DNA of 64,000 nt from Cellulosimicrobium sp. Marseille-Q4280 (GTDB lineage: Bacteria; Actinomycetota; Actinomycetes; Actinomycetales; Cellulomonadaceae): NCBI RefSeq assembly GCF_943181405.1, contig NZ_CALPBY010000001.1, positions 372,001 through 436,000 on the forward strand, in the 5' to 3' direction. Of this stretch, positions 7,882-18,538 are shown one piece after another. Below the pieces are notes generated by a model. The model did no database searches, was not told where the DNA came from, and was given only the letters and a program-made list of their open reading frames with translations. Each line of letters opens with the position of its first letter. Positions within the stretch are counted from its first letter, which is position 1. Position numbers and translations under genes: made by a program.

Positions 7882-10374
7882 CTACTCCCGTCCGGTGGTG
7901 CTCTCCAGCGCCCGGACCGCGGTGTCCAGGCGGAGGTCGTCGATCGAGCGCCCGACCCGGAGCCGGTACGTCCCGGCGGGCAGGTCCCAGCGCTCGCTGT
8001 CGGTGTCCCACACCTCGAACCTCCGGCGCGGGACGGTCACGGTGACGTGGGCGGACCCGCCCGCCGCGACGTCGACGGAGGCGAACCCGCCGAGCCAGCG
8101 CGACGGTCGGTCGCGGTGCGCGACCGGGGCCTCGAGGTAGACCTGGACGGTCTCGCGACCGTGTCGGGTCCCGGTGTTGGTGACACGGACGACGACGGCG
8201 GCGTCGCCGTCGGGCGTCCAGGTCGCGGGTGCGACCTCGTCGTAGGACCAGGTGGTCCAGCCGAGGCCGTGCCCGAAGGGCGCCGCGGGCACGCGGCCCG
8301 AGCGCACCCAGGCGCGGTGGCCGACGTGCACGCCGTCGGTGTACTCGACCACGCCACCGGCGGGGACGGCGTGGGGGACCGGGACGTCGGCCGCGTCCGC
8401 GGGGAGCGTCCACGGCAGGCGTCCGGTCGGCTCGACGGCGCCCGCGAGGACGTCGGCGATCGAGTGCCCGGCCTCCTGGCCCGGGAACCAGACCCACAGC
8501 ACGGTGCGCGCGCGGTCGAGCCACGGGAGGAGGACGGGGGCGCCGGCGTTGACCACGACGACCGCGTCCGGGTCGGCGTCGAGCACGCGCTCGACGAGCT
8601 CGTCCTGACGGCCGGGCAGCGCGAGCGAGGTCCGGTCCCAGCCCTCCGACTCGACCTCCTCGTTCGTCCCGACGACGACGACGGTGAGGTCCGCCGCGCG
8701 GGCGGCGTCGACCGCCTCGGCGATCTCCTGCTCGACGGACGGGGCCGGGACGCGGTGCCGCAGCTCGGCGCGCACCATGTTGCCGTAGCCCTGTGCGCGG
8801 GTGACGAGGAGCGACGCGGTGACGCGGACGCAGCGCGGGGCGTCGACGTGCACGAGCGCCGGGACGCCGACCGGGTTGTTGATCGAGGAGTCGAGGATGA
8901 CCTCGACGCCCGAGCGGTGCGGGTCGTGCGCGACGACGACGCCGTCGACCTCGATCGTGTGACCGGGCACGGTGCCGACCTCGAGCGTGTGGTCGCCCGG
9001 CTCGTCGAGCAGGACGTCCGCCTCGAGCACGACGGTGTCGACCGTGTCCGGCAGGTCGCGCAGGAAGCCGTCCCAGTGCGCGAGGACCTCCTTGCGCAAC
9101 GTCGCGCCCTCGGCGTCGAGCCACGTGACCTGGAGGGCCTGGTCGGGGAGGGACCGTGCGGTCAGGTCGAGGCGCGGTGCCAGACGGCGCGCGTCGCCCC
9201 CGCGGGACACGGTGAGCGACGCGTCGGGCCAGCGGGCGGCGAGTCCCTCGGCCGGGGTGACGACGTGCGTCGGGACGACCGTCGAGCTGCCCCCGCCGAG
9301 CACGTGCGGACGCACCGCGTTGGGGCCGGCGAGCGCGATCGAGCGCGGCGGGGGTCGGTCCCAGACGGGGTTCTCGGCGTCGGACCGCAGGACGACCGTG
9401 CCGCGCGCGGCGGTGCGGCGCACGAGCTCGCGCAGGTCGCCGTCGTACGTCAGGGGACGGGCCGGCTCGTCGAGCGCGCCCACCCGGCGGGCGAGGAGGA
9501 GGAGGCGCGCGACCTTGTCGTCGATCTCCGCCTCGGGCACGAGGCCGTCCTCGACGGCGCGCACGAGCCGGTCCTCCCAGGGCCCGCCGGGACCCGGCAT
9601 GACGAGGTCGAGCCCGCCGTTCGCCGACTCCGCGGTGGTGTGCGTCGCGACCCAGTCCGAGACGACCGCGCCGTCGAACCCGAGCTCGCGCTTGAGGACG
9701 TCGGTGACGAGGTGCCGGTGGGCCGTCATCGGCGCCGTCTCGGTGTCGTCGTCCACCTGGTTGTACGCCGCCATGACCGACCACGCGCCGGCGTCGACCG
9801 CCGCCTCGAACGGGGCGAGGTAGACCTCGCGCAGCGTGCGCGGGTCGACGTGCGCGACGTAGCTCGTGCGGTCCGTCTCGGAGTCGTTGGCGACGTAGTG
9901 CTTGACGCACGCCGCGACGCCCTCGTCCTGGAGGCCGCGCACGACACCCGTGCCGATCTCCGCCGTGAGGAACGGGTCCTCGGCGTAGCACTCGAAGTGC
10001 CGGCCGCCCACGGGTGTGCGCTGGATGTTGACCTGGGGGGCGAGCACGACGTCGACGCCGTGGGTGCGCGCCTCGCGGGCGAAGGCCCGGCCGGTCTCGT
10101 GCGCGACGTCGCGGTCCCACGTCGCGCTGATCGCGCTGGGGGAGGGGAACAGGATCGAGGTCTCGCCCTCGACCTCGCTCGTGCCGCGGACGCCGACGGG
10201 GCCGTCGGACAGGACGACCGGGCGCAGCGCCAGTCCGTCGTGGCCGTGCGTGCGCCACATCGACTGCCCGGTGAGGAGCCGGACCTTCTCGCGGAGCGGC
10301 AGACGCTGCGCACGGGTGCGCAGGTCGTCGAGCTCCGGGGAGGCGTCGGCTCCCGGGCGGGACTGCGGTGTCAC
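7882..10374 (-). CDS. Glycoside hydrolase family 3 beta-glucosidase-like enzyme
   Basis: An 830-residue GH3 enzyme with no signal peptide, so it is predicted to be cytoplasmic. The N-terminal (beta/alpha)8 domain carries LSDGPVGVRG (55-64), VKHYVAND (157-164) and the nucleophile loop GAVVSDW with Asp240. A PA14-like insertion (about residues 390-520) interrupts the second domain, which resumes with GTNEEVESEGWDRTSLALP and NAGAPVLLPW. A fibronectin III-like domain closes the protein. The length and domain order match actinobacterial PA14-containing beta-glucosidases. The GTG at 10374 has a GAGGAG ribosome-binding site. Its promoter contains an operator at 10409-10432, and the downstream ABC importer suggests that it hydrolyses imported beta-linked oligosaccharides. 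Exact specificity is unknown. Confidence 0.92.
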   Translation of the reverse strand: MTPQSRPGADASPELDDLRTRAQRLPLREKVRLLTGQSMWRTHGHDGLALRPVVLSDGPVGVRGTSEVEGETSILFPSPSAISATWDRDVAHETGRAFAREARTHGVDVVLAPQVNIQRTPVGGRHFECYAEDPFLTAEIGTGVVRGLQDEGVAACVKHYVANDSETDRTSYVAHVDPRTLREVYLAPFEAAVDAGAWSVMAAYNQVDDDTETAPMTAHRHLVTDVLKRELGFDGAVVSDWVATHTTAESANGGLDLVMPGPGGPWEDRLVRAVEDGLVPEAEIDDKVARLLLLARRVGALDEPARPLTYDGDLRELVRRTAARGTVVLRSDAENPVWDRPPPRSIALAGPNAVRPHVLGGGSSTVVPTHVVTPAEGLAARWPDASLTVSRGGDARRLAPRLDLTARSLPDQALQVTWLDAEGATLRKEVLAHWDGFLRDLPDTVDTVVLEADVLLDEPGDHTLEVGTVPGHTIEVDGVVVAHDPHRSGVEVILDSSINNPVGVPALVHVDAPRCVRVTASLLVTRAQGYGNMVRAELRHRVPAPSVEQEIAEAVDAARAADLTVVVVGTNEEVESEGWDRTSLALPGRQDELVERVLDADPDAVVVVNAGAPVLLPWLDRARTVLWVWFPGQEAGHSIADVLAGAVEPTGRLPWTLPADAADVPVPHAVPAGGVVEYTDGVHVGHRAWVRSGRVPAAPFGHGLGWTTWSYDEVAPATWTPDGDAAVVVRVTNTGTRHGRETVQVYLEAPVAHRDRPSRWLGGFASVDVAAGGSAHVTVTVPRRRFEVWDTDSERWDLPAGTYRLRVGRSIDDLRLDTAVRALESTTGRE

Positions 10375-10408
10375 GAAGGCTCCTCGTCGTCGAGCGGCTG
10401 TGGCGATG

Positions 10409-10437
10409 AACTTACCGTGCAGTTAGTAAGTTGGCAA
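10409..10437 (-). promoter_or_regulatory. GH3-ABC operon promoter with embedded TetR-type operator
   Basis: On the minus strand TTGCCA (10437-10432) and TAAGTT (10414-10409) are separated by exactly 17 bp, a good sigma70-type -35/-10 pair. An inverted repeat AACTTAC (10409-10415) / GTAAGTT (10426-10432) with a 10-bp centre covers the spacer and the -10 box. A repressor on this site would block RNA polymerase. The divergent TetR gene at 10646 is the obvious candidate, but that link is inferred. Confidence 0.65.
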
Positions 10438-10645
10438 GAATCTGCGTCTCCGCAGGTCAGCGGGCATTTGTTCGACGGATGACGCCGACAGCGTGCTGCA
10501 GGAAGCGTCTGGGCATGCGTAGGATCACCCCGGCGCAGGCCCGTCGACGGCGGCCGGCCGGACGGGCTGCGCCGGAGACGGCAGACGGCAGCACCGTCAG
10601 CAGGGCGGACGACGGCGACAGCGGCGACGACGAACGGAGGCGACG

Positions 10646-11281
10646 ATGCCCAGCAGCACGAGCGAGAGGCGTCCCCGGATGCGCGCGGCGACCGTGCGCC
10701 GTCGTGAGGAGATCCTCCGCGCCGCGATGGTGACGTTCGGCAGCCGCGGCTACCACAACGGGCCGCTCGCCGAGATCGCCGAGCAGGTCGGCATGACGCA
10801 CGCCGGGATCCTCCACCACTTCGGGTCCAAGGACGACCTCCTGCTCGAGGTCCTGCGGTACCGCGACGAGACCGACGTCGCCGAGCTCGAGCCCCAGCAC
10901 ATCCCCGGCGGGCTGGAGATGTTCCGCCACCTCGTGCGGACCGCGTTCCTCAACGCCCAGCGCGCCGGCATCGTCCAGGCGTACGCCGTGCTGTCGGCCG
11001 AGTCCGTCACCGACGGGCACCCGGCGCGTGAGTTCTTCGAGATCCGCTACCGCACCCTGCGCGCCGAGGCCGTCGAGGCGTTCGAGGAGCTGTGCGCCGC
11101 GCGCGGCGTCGAGGCGCCGGCGACCGTGCGGCACGCGGCCGCCGCGATCCTCGCCGTCATGGACGGGCTCCAGGTCCAGTGGCTCCTCGACCCCACGCTC
11201 GTCGACCTCGGCGAGGTGAGCGAGTTCGCCATCGAGGCGATCGTCGCGGCCGTCGTCGAACCGAGGCCGTCGCCGCTCTGA
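10646..11281 (+). CDS. TetR-family transcriptional regulator
   Basis: A 211-residue TetR-type repressor. The N-terminal helix-turn-helix (about residues 17-62) reads RREEILRAAMVTFGSRGYHNGPLAEIAEQVGMTHAGILHHFGSKDDLL, close to the family profile. The remainder is an all-helical ligand-binding and dimerisation domain with no recognisable ligand signature. ATG at 10646 follows a GGAGG ribosome-binding site. It is divergent from the GH3-ABC operon, with 271 bp between the two start codons that include the operator-like inverted repeat. Control of sugar uptake by a TetR protein would be less usual than by LacI, so its role here is inferred from position. Confidence 0.9.
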   Translation: MPSSTSERRPRMRAATVRRREEILRAAMVTFGSRGYHNGPLAEIAEQVGMTHAGILHHFGSKDDLLLEVLRYRDETDVAELEPQHIPGGLEMFRHLVRTAFLNAQRAGIVQAYAVLSAESVTDGHPAREFFEIRYRTLRAEAVEAFEELCAARGVEAPATVRHAAAAILAVMDGLQVQWLLDPTLVDLGEVSEFAIEAIVAAVVEPRPSPL

Positions 11282-11295
11282 CCCGACCCCCGGCC

Positions 11296-11331
11296 CCGCG
11301 CGCGACCACGGTCCCGCGCGCGACCTCGGTC
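11296..11331. repeat. Two tandem 18-bp repeats
   Basis: Two direct 18-bp units (11296-11313 and 11314-11331) differ at one base and are followed by a degenerate third copy. They lie between the TetR stop and the FNT gene. No gene is seen in this gap. Confidence 0.7.
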
Positions 11332-11390
11332 CCGCTCCCGACCGACCAGGGACCCTGTCGGGTGCTGCGGGCACCCGCGAGGATCGAGTC

Positions 11391-12248
11391 GTGCAGACCC
11401 TCGCCCAGGCGTTGACCCTCCAGTCCGACGCGGCCCGGGCCAAGGTCGCCGCCGCCCGGCACCCGGGTCGCTACCTCGTCGCGTCGGCGCTCGCGGGCGC
11501 CTACGTCGGGGTCGGCGTCGTGCTCATGGTGGCCACGGCCGGACCGTTCCTCGCCGCCGGCGCGCCGGCCGAGCGGCTCGTCGCAGGTTCCGTCTTCGCG
11601 GCGGCGCTGACCCTCGTCGTGCTCGCCGGCGCCGAGCTCGCGACGTCGGCGATGATGATCCTCGCGCAGGGCGTCGCGACGCGCACGGTCCGGCTCGGTC
11701 CCGCGATCGGGACGCTGACGTCCTGTCTCGCCGGGAACCTCGCCGGCTCGATGGCGTTCGCCTGGCTCGTGGTGCAGTCGGGCGTCCTGCGCACGAACGC
11801 CGCCGCGGGCGACATGGTCGCCACGATGCTCACCGCCAAGGCGCACGAGACCGGACCCGAGCTCCTCGCGCGCGGCATCCTGTGCAACGTCCTCGTGTGC
11901 GCCGCGATCTGGGCGTGCGGCCGGCTGACCTCCGAGGCGGGCAGGGCGATCGTGATCTTCTGGGCCGTCCTCGCGTTCATCGCCTCGGGCTTCGAGCACG
12001 TGGTCGCCAACATGACGACCTTCTCGCTCGGCCTCTTCACGGGCGACGGCTGGACGACGTGGGCCGACTTCGGGCGCAACGTCGCCTGGGTGGGACTCGG
12101 CAACCTCGTCGGCGGCGCGGTCGTCGTCGGCCTGGGGTACGCCGTCGTCGCGGGCGGCGACCGGGCCGGGAGGGCGGGTCCTCGCGGGCCGTCGCCCGGT
12201 GCGGTGCCGACCTCTCCGGTCCGTCCCGCGCGCAGCGCACGGGTGTAG
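11391..12248 (+). CDS. Formate/nitrite transporter (FNT) family channel
   Basis: A 285-residue membrane protein with six predicted helices. It carries FNT signatures: GAYVGVGVVLMV near residue 36, NLAGSMAFAWLVV near 117, and the C-terminal motif GFEHVVANMTTF near 202. Family members form pentameric channels for formate, nitrite, hydrosulfide or acetate. The size and GFEHVVANM motif are closest to NirC/FocA-like proteins, but no nitrite or formate enzyme is next to it. The C-terminal 40 residues are Gly/Pro/Arg-rich and cytoplasmic. The GTG at 11391 lacks a strong ribosome-binding site. Confidence 0.88.
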   Translation: MQTLAQALTLQSDAARAKVAAARHPGRYLVASALAGAYVGVGVVLMVATAGPFLAAGAPAERLVAGSVFAAALTLVVLAGAELATSAMMILAQGVATRTVRLGPAIGTLTSCLAGNLAGSMAFAWLVVQSGVLRTNAAAGDMVATMLTAKAHETGPELLARGILCNVLVCAAIWACGRLTSEAGRAIVIFWAVLAFIASGFEHVVANMTTFSLGLFTGDGWTTWADFGRNVAWVGLGNLVGGAVVVGLGYAVVAGGDRAGRAGPRGPSPGAVPTSPVRPARSARV

Positions 12249-12258
12249 TGTCGAGAAC

Positions 12259-12501
12259 GTGGTTGATCGCCGGATCGGCCCACGCGAGGCCGATCGAACC
12301 AGCTCTCGCCCGCACCGCGACGACCCTGTCGCGGAGGACGACGGGTCGGACGCGCGGTGGGACGACGACGGTGGTTCCGAACCCGACCTGGAGGACGAGT
12401 CCCCGATCTCCTTGACTGGGACGCCTGGCGCCTCACCGCCCGCTGAGACAGCGGCGGATGCGAGCCGGCGAGCCGGCTCCGATGATCGGACGACGCCATG
12501 A
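12259..12501 (+). CDS. Possible small acidic, disordered protein
   Basis: An 80-residue frame begins at GTG 12259, 7 bp after a TAGTGT -10-like hexamer (12246-12251), the usual arrangement for a leaderless actinobacterial gene. The product is rich in Asp, Glu, Ser, Pro and Arg (for example DDDGGSEPDLEDESP) and has no hydrophobic core, so it would be unstructured. Its TGA overlaps the ATG of the next gene (ATGA), which supports translation. Against it, codon use is less GC3-biased than in its neighbours and no family is recognised. It may instead be a translated leader for the downstream genes. Confidence 0.42.
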   Translation: MVDRRIGPREADRTSSRPHRDDPVAEDDGSDARWDDDGGSEPDLEDESPISLTGTPGASPPAETAADASRRAGSDDRTTP

Positions 12502-12944
12502 CCGCCACGACCGCCCTGTCCTTCGACCAGGTCGACGAGAGCACGCTGCACCTGCGCGGCGTCCTCGACACCATGCTGCCGCGCGAGCTCGGCACCGACG
12601 ACGCGCCCGACGTCTACACCGTCTCGGCGGTCTTCTCGCGCCGGGTCTCGGGGCAGGAGCAGGGGCTCATCGAGCTGCCCGCCGTCACCGAGCTGCTGGC
12701 CGACCGGGGCTATCCCGGGATCCGGCTCACGGTCGAGGACCGCCGCCTCGTCATCGCGAACACGAACCTGGCGATGCTCGAGGCCGGGTTGGCACGGGAG
12801 ATCGCGGCCGTGCTCCGCGACGTCGCGACGACGATCGCGACCGAGCGCACCCGCCGGGCCGACGAGCTCGCCGGGTGGCGCGCCACCGAGGTCCAGCGCG
12901 CTGCCACGGTCAAGACCGAGTCCGATCGTGTCCGCTTCGAGTGA
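12498..12944 (+). CDS. Conserved-looking hypothetical protein
   Basis: A 148-residue soluble protein that I cannot assign to a named family. It begins MTATTALSFDQVDESTLHLRGVLDTMLPRELG. It ends in a long Arg/Glu-rich helix (AREIAAVLRDVATTIATERTRRADELAGW) that could form a coiled coil. There is no signal peptide, membrane segment or catalytic motif. It overlaps the preceding small frame by 4 bp and the following desaturase gene by 17 bp. Codon use is typical of the genome. The tight packing suggests a shared transcript with the desaturase, but a functional link is only a guess. Confidence 0.75.
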   Translation: MTATTALSFDQVDESTLHLRGVLDTMLPRELGTDDAPDVYTVSAVFSRRVSGQEQGLIELPAVTELLADRGYPGIRLTVEDRRLVIANTNLAMLEAGLAREIAAVLRDVATTIATERTRRADELAGWRATEVQRAATVKTESDRVRFE

Positions 12945-14025
12945 CCGGCCGACGGCGACCGGACCCGCGCCGCGCACGAGCGCGGCGACCCGCTCCGTAG
13001 CGCGCGACTACTCGGTCCTCGCGAAGATCGTCCGCGAGTCCGGGCTGCTCCGCCGCCGGTACACGTACTACTGGCTGCGGATGATCCTCACGCTCGCCGC
13101 GCTCGTCGGCGTCTGGACCGCGATCGTGGTCGTGGGCGACTCGTGGTGGCAGCTCGCCCTCGCCGCCGCGCTCTCGCTCGTCCTCGCCCAGCTCGCGTTC
13201 CTCGGGCACGACAGCGCGCACCGGCAGATCTTCCGCTCCCGGGCGTGGAACGACTGGACGGCGCGCGTCCTGGCGAACGGGCTCGTCGGGCTGAGCCACG
13301 CGTGGTGGACGGCCAAGCACGACGCCCACCACGCAGCCCCCAACCAGGAGGGCCACGACCCGGACATCAAGCCGGGCGTCATCGCCTTCACGCCCGCCGT
13401 CCTCGCCAGCCGCCGCGGCTGGCGCGGGTGGCTCGCCCGCCGGCAGGGCTGGTACTTCTTCCCGCTGCTCGCCCTCGAAGGACTCCACCTGCACGTCTCG
13501 AGCGTGCGGTCCGTCCTCCGCCGGGGCCGCGTGCCGCACCGGGGCGTGGAGGTCCCGGTCCTGCTGGCCCGGCTCGTCCTGTACCTGGTGGCCCTCGGCC
13601 TGCTGCTGCCTCCGGCCGTCGCCGGCGCGTTCCTCGCGGTGCAGCTCGTCGTGTTCGGCATCCTCCTCGGCGGCGCGTTCGCACCGAACCACAAGGGGAT
13701 GCCCATCGTCCCGGCCACCGCCGACGTCGACTTCCTGCGCCGGCAGGTGCTCATGTCGCGCAACATCCGCGGGAACGCGGTCGTGGACCTCCTCATGGGA
13801 GGGCTCAACCGGCAGGTCGAGCACCACCTGTTCCCCAGCATGCCGCGCCCCAACCTCAAGCGGGTCCAGCCCCTCGTCCGCGAGTACTGCTCCCAGCTCG
13901 GCGTGACGTACACGGAGGTGGGGTTCTTCGCGTCCTACCGGATCGTCGTCGGCTATCTCAACGACGTGCAGGGCCGCGCACGCGACCCGTTCACGTGCCC
14001 CCTCGCCGCCGACCTCGGCCGCTAG
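12928..14025 (+). CDS. Membrane fatty acid desaturase
   Basis: A 365-residue integral-membrane di-iron desaturase. The three histidine boxes are complete: HDSAH (residues 94-98), HDAHH (131-135) and QVEHH (296-300), with hydrophobic stretches between them as in acyl-lipid/acyl-CoA desaturases of the linoleoyl-CoA desaturase group. It would introduce a double bond into membrane acyl chains, using ferredoxin or a flavin reductase. Positional specificity cannot be predicted. The GTG at 12928 lies inside the upstream gene (17-bp overlap). An alternative is a later start near residue 25, since the first 25 residues are low-complexity. Confidence 0.9.
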   Translation: MSASSDRPTATGPAPRTSAATRSVARDYSVLAKIVRESGLLRRRYTYYWLRMILTLAALVGVWTAIVVVGDSWWQLALAAALSLVLAQLAFLGHDSAHRQIFRSRAWNDWTARVLANGLVGLSHAWWTAKHDAHHAAPNQEGHDPDIKPGVIAFTPAVLASRRGWRGWLARRQGWYFFPLLALEGLHLHVSSVRSVLRRGRVPHRGVEVPVLLARLVLYLVALGLLLPPAVAGAFLAVQLVVFGILLGGAFAPNHKGMPIVPATADVDFLRRQVLMSRNIRGNAVVDLLMGGLNRQVEHHLFPSMPRPNLKRVQPLVREYCSQLGVTYTEVGFFASYRIVVGYLNDVQGRARDPFTCPLAADLGR

Positions 14026-14160
14026 CGGTCCGGGCGGACGTCCAGGCGATCCACGGCGGCTCCCAGGAGTCCTCCCAGGAAGCGCGCGTACGATCAGGAC
14101 ATCCGCGGCGAACGTGCCCCTCCTGAGGCGCGCGGGCCCGGAACCCCGGAGGAGGCCGTC

Positions 14161-14517
14161 ATGGCCACCACCCCGCTCACCCCCGCGACCAACGGTCATC
14201 CCGGCGGCTACCGCCACGACCGCGCCGACCGGTCCCGCGAGACCGGGATCGAGAACGGGCAGGCGAAGGCCCCACGCAGCCGTGCCGGCGCCACCTGGGT
14301 CGGCATCTGCATCGCCGCCCTCGTCCTCGTCGCCCTCATCGTCTTCATGCTCCAGAACACCCAGCCCGTCGTCGTGTCGTTCCTCGGCATGCAGGGCTCC
14401 GTCCCGCTCGCGCTCGCCCTCCTCATCGCGGGGGTCGGCGTGGGCGTCGTCGCGCTGGTCGTCGGGACCGTGCGCATCAGCCAGCTCCGCCGACGGCTGT
14501 CGCGCACCACCGCCTGA
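14161..14517 (+). CDS. LapA-like (DUF1049) membrane protein
   Basis: A 118-residue protein with a hydrophilic N-terminal 42 residues followed by two membrane helices ([19 protein letters not shown] and [22 protein letters not shown]). The link [15 protein letters not shown] is the hallmark of the LapA/DUF1049 family. The short cytoplasmic tail is basic (RRRLSRTTA). In proteobacteria LapA works with LapB in LPS control, but the actinobacterial role is unknown. ATG at 14161 has an upstream GGAGG. It is monocistronic. Confidence 0.85.
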   Translation: MATTPLTPATNGHPGGYRHDRADRSRETGIENGQAKAPRSRAGATWVGICIAALVLVALIVFMLQNTQPVVVSFLGMQGSVPLALALLIAGVGVGVVALVVGTVRISQLRRRLSRTTA

Positions 14518-14585
14518 CCGTCGGCCGACCGGAGCCGTGTCCCGGCGGCCGCGCCGGGCGCGCCGGACCGGATGGCGGGACGGAC

Positions 14586-14616
14586 TTGGCCCCGGCCCGG
14601 GCCGCGTGCCTATCAT
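14586..14616 (+). promoter_or_regulatory. Putative lysC-asd promoter
   Basis: TTGGCC (14586-14591) and TATCAT (14611-14616) form a plausible sigma70-type pair, with a 19-bp spacer that is slightly long. The lysC start at 14684 leaves a leader of about 60 nt. No hairpin or leader peptide is obvious in it. Confidence 0.4.
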
Positions 14617-14683
14617 CGAGCGTCCCACAAGCACCCGGCGGGCCGTTGAGAGAGACGGAGGCCGGCGACAGACGGAGCAGCAC

Positions 14684-17157
<2,474 letters not shown>

Positions 17158-17180
17158 TACCGCAGTCCCCGCAGCAGGTC

Positions 17181-17213
17181 CTCGGTCGGCCCAGGTGTCC
17201 TGGGCCGGCCGAG
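17181..17213 (+). terminator. Terminator hairpin after lysC-asd
   Basis: CTCGGTCGGCCCAGG (17181-17195) pairs with CCTGGGCCGGCCGAG (17199-17213) over 15 positions, including one G-T wobble, around a 3-nt loop. It lies 23 bp after the asd stop. There is no T-tract. Confidence 0.75.
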
Positions 17214-17306
17214 CAGTACCGGCAGCTCGCGGGCTAGGGCCTCGTTCGCAGGCTGCGATGCATGGCGGCGCGCGGTGCCTCGGCGGCTGCCCGGTGGCGG
17301 TCCGGC

Positions 17307-17371
17307 GACAGGTAAAGCTGTTTGACACGTCGTCCAGATACGTAAAAAACAAGCGCGGAAGTTTACCTGTC
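17307..17371. promoter_or_regulatory. Paired inverted 10-bp sites upstream of the Fic gene
   Basis: GACAGGTAAA (17307-17316) recurs as its exact reverse complement TTTACCTGTC (17362-17371), with 45 bp between. The inner copy ends 3 bp before a TAGTGT -10 hexamer (17375-17380), and the outer copy is beside a TTGACA (17322-17327). The local sequence is AT-richer than its surroundings. This looks like two operator half-sites able to loop or to block the Fic promoter. Confidence 0.6.
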
Positions 17372-17387
17372 CGTTAGTGTGCACTCC

Positions 17388-18458
17388 ATGGCCTGGCACC
17401 CGGACGTCCGGTACGACGACCTGCCGCTGCTCCCTCCGCGGGTCGAGCTCGAGTCACGGCGCGTGCTGAAGGCGACGATCGGGGCCCGTGACGCGCTCGC
17501 TCGCTTCGACGCGCGGGCACGGGCATTGCCCAACCCGACGGTTCTCATCAACGCGATCCCGCTGCTCGAGGCGCAGGCGAGCTCGGAGATCGAGAACATC
17601 GTCACGACGACGGACGAACTCTTCTCCGCCGCCGTGACCGACGTGGCGGCCACTCCGGCCGCGCGCGAGGCACTTCGCTACCGGTCCGCGCTCCGCCGCG
17701 GGTACGAGCAGGTCGGCCGTCGTCCCCTGACTGCGAACACGGCCGCTGAGGTCTGCGCTGTGATCCGCGGCCATGACGAGGGATTCCGTCGCGGCGAGGT
17801 CTTCATCGGTGACCCGGCCACGCGACGTCGCGTGTACACGCCGCCCGCTGGACGGGAGGCGATGGACCGTCTGCTCGACAACTGGTCCGCGTTCCTCAAC
17901 GAGCCGACAGACCTCGACCCGCTGGTGCGGATGGCCGCGGCGCACTACCAGTTCGAGGCGATCCACCCATTCACCGACGGGAACGGACGCACCGGTCGGA
18001 TCATGAACGTGCTCATGCTGTGCGACGCAGGCTTACTGCACCTTCCGCTGCTCTACCTCTCGCGCTACATCATCGAGTCCAAGGACGAGTACTACCGGTT
18101 GCTTCGGACCGTGACGGCCGACGGCGCGTGGGAGGACTGGGTCCTCTACGTCATCGAGGGGGTGCGTGCCACGTGCGTCCGCACGAGTGAACTGATCGAC
18201 CGTATCGAGGACGTGCAGGCGACGGTTCTTGACGACATCCGGGGCGTCGTCGGGTCCGCGAACCACGACCTCGCCGCACTGCTCATGGAGCACCCGTACG
18301 CGCGGTCGCTCGACGTCATGGAGCGCTGCGGGGTCTCGAGACCCACCGCGGTGAAGTGGCTGCGAGGACTCGTCGCCGGAGGAACGCTGCACGAGCTCAA
18401 GATCGGTCGCCAGGTCTTGTTCATCAACCAGCCGATGATGAGCGTGCTGACGGACTGA
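17388..18458 (+). CDS. Class II Fic-domain protein with C-terminal winged helix
   Basis: A 356-residue Fic protein. The catalytic motif HPFTDGNGRTGR (193-204) is fully conserved, so AMP or another nucleotide monophosphate transfer to a target protein is expected. An inhibitory helix motif S65-x-x-x-E69-N70 lies before the Fic core, defining class II autoinhibition. The C-terminal 65 residues (HPYARSLDVMERCGVSRPTAVKWLRGLVAGG) form a winged helix, as in Fic proteins that may regulate their own transcription. ATG 17388 was preferred to GTG 17379 because the latter overlaps the -10 box TAGTGT, and 7 bp from box to ATG fits leaderless expression. No antitoxin gene is adjacent. Confidence 0.92.
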   Translation: MAWHPDVRYDDLPLLPPRVELESRRVLKATIGARDALARFDARARALPNPTVLINAIPLLEAQASSEIENIVTTTDELFSAAVTDVAATPAAREALRYRSALRRGYEQVGRRPLTANTAAEVCAVIRGHDEGFRRGEVFIGDPATRRRVYTPPAGREAMDRLLDNWSAFLNEPTDLDPLVRMAAAHYQFEAIHPFTDGNGRTGRIMNVLMLCDAGLLHLPLLYLSRYIIESKDEYYRLLRTVTADGAWEDWVLYVIEGVRATCVRTSELIDRIEDVQATVLDDIRGVVGSANHDLAALLMEHPYARSLDVMERCGVSRPTAVKWLRGLVAGGTLHELKIGRQVLFINQPMMSVLTD

Positions 18459-18538
18459 ACCGCACGGTGCCGGTGCGGTGGAGCAGTCCGCGGCGCTCGA
18501 CGAGGCTCTGCTCGTCCACCTCGGCCTCGCCCGACCGA

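Noticed and set aside
6125-10258. A 1377-codon minus-strand open frame across the binding protein and GH3 genes
   Set aside because: Its first part is an out-of-frame reading of the GH3 gene (long runs of Arg/Pro/Gly); only the last 556 codons are the genuine binding protein.
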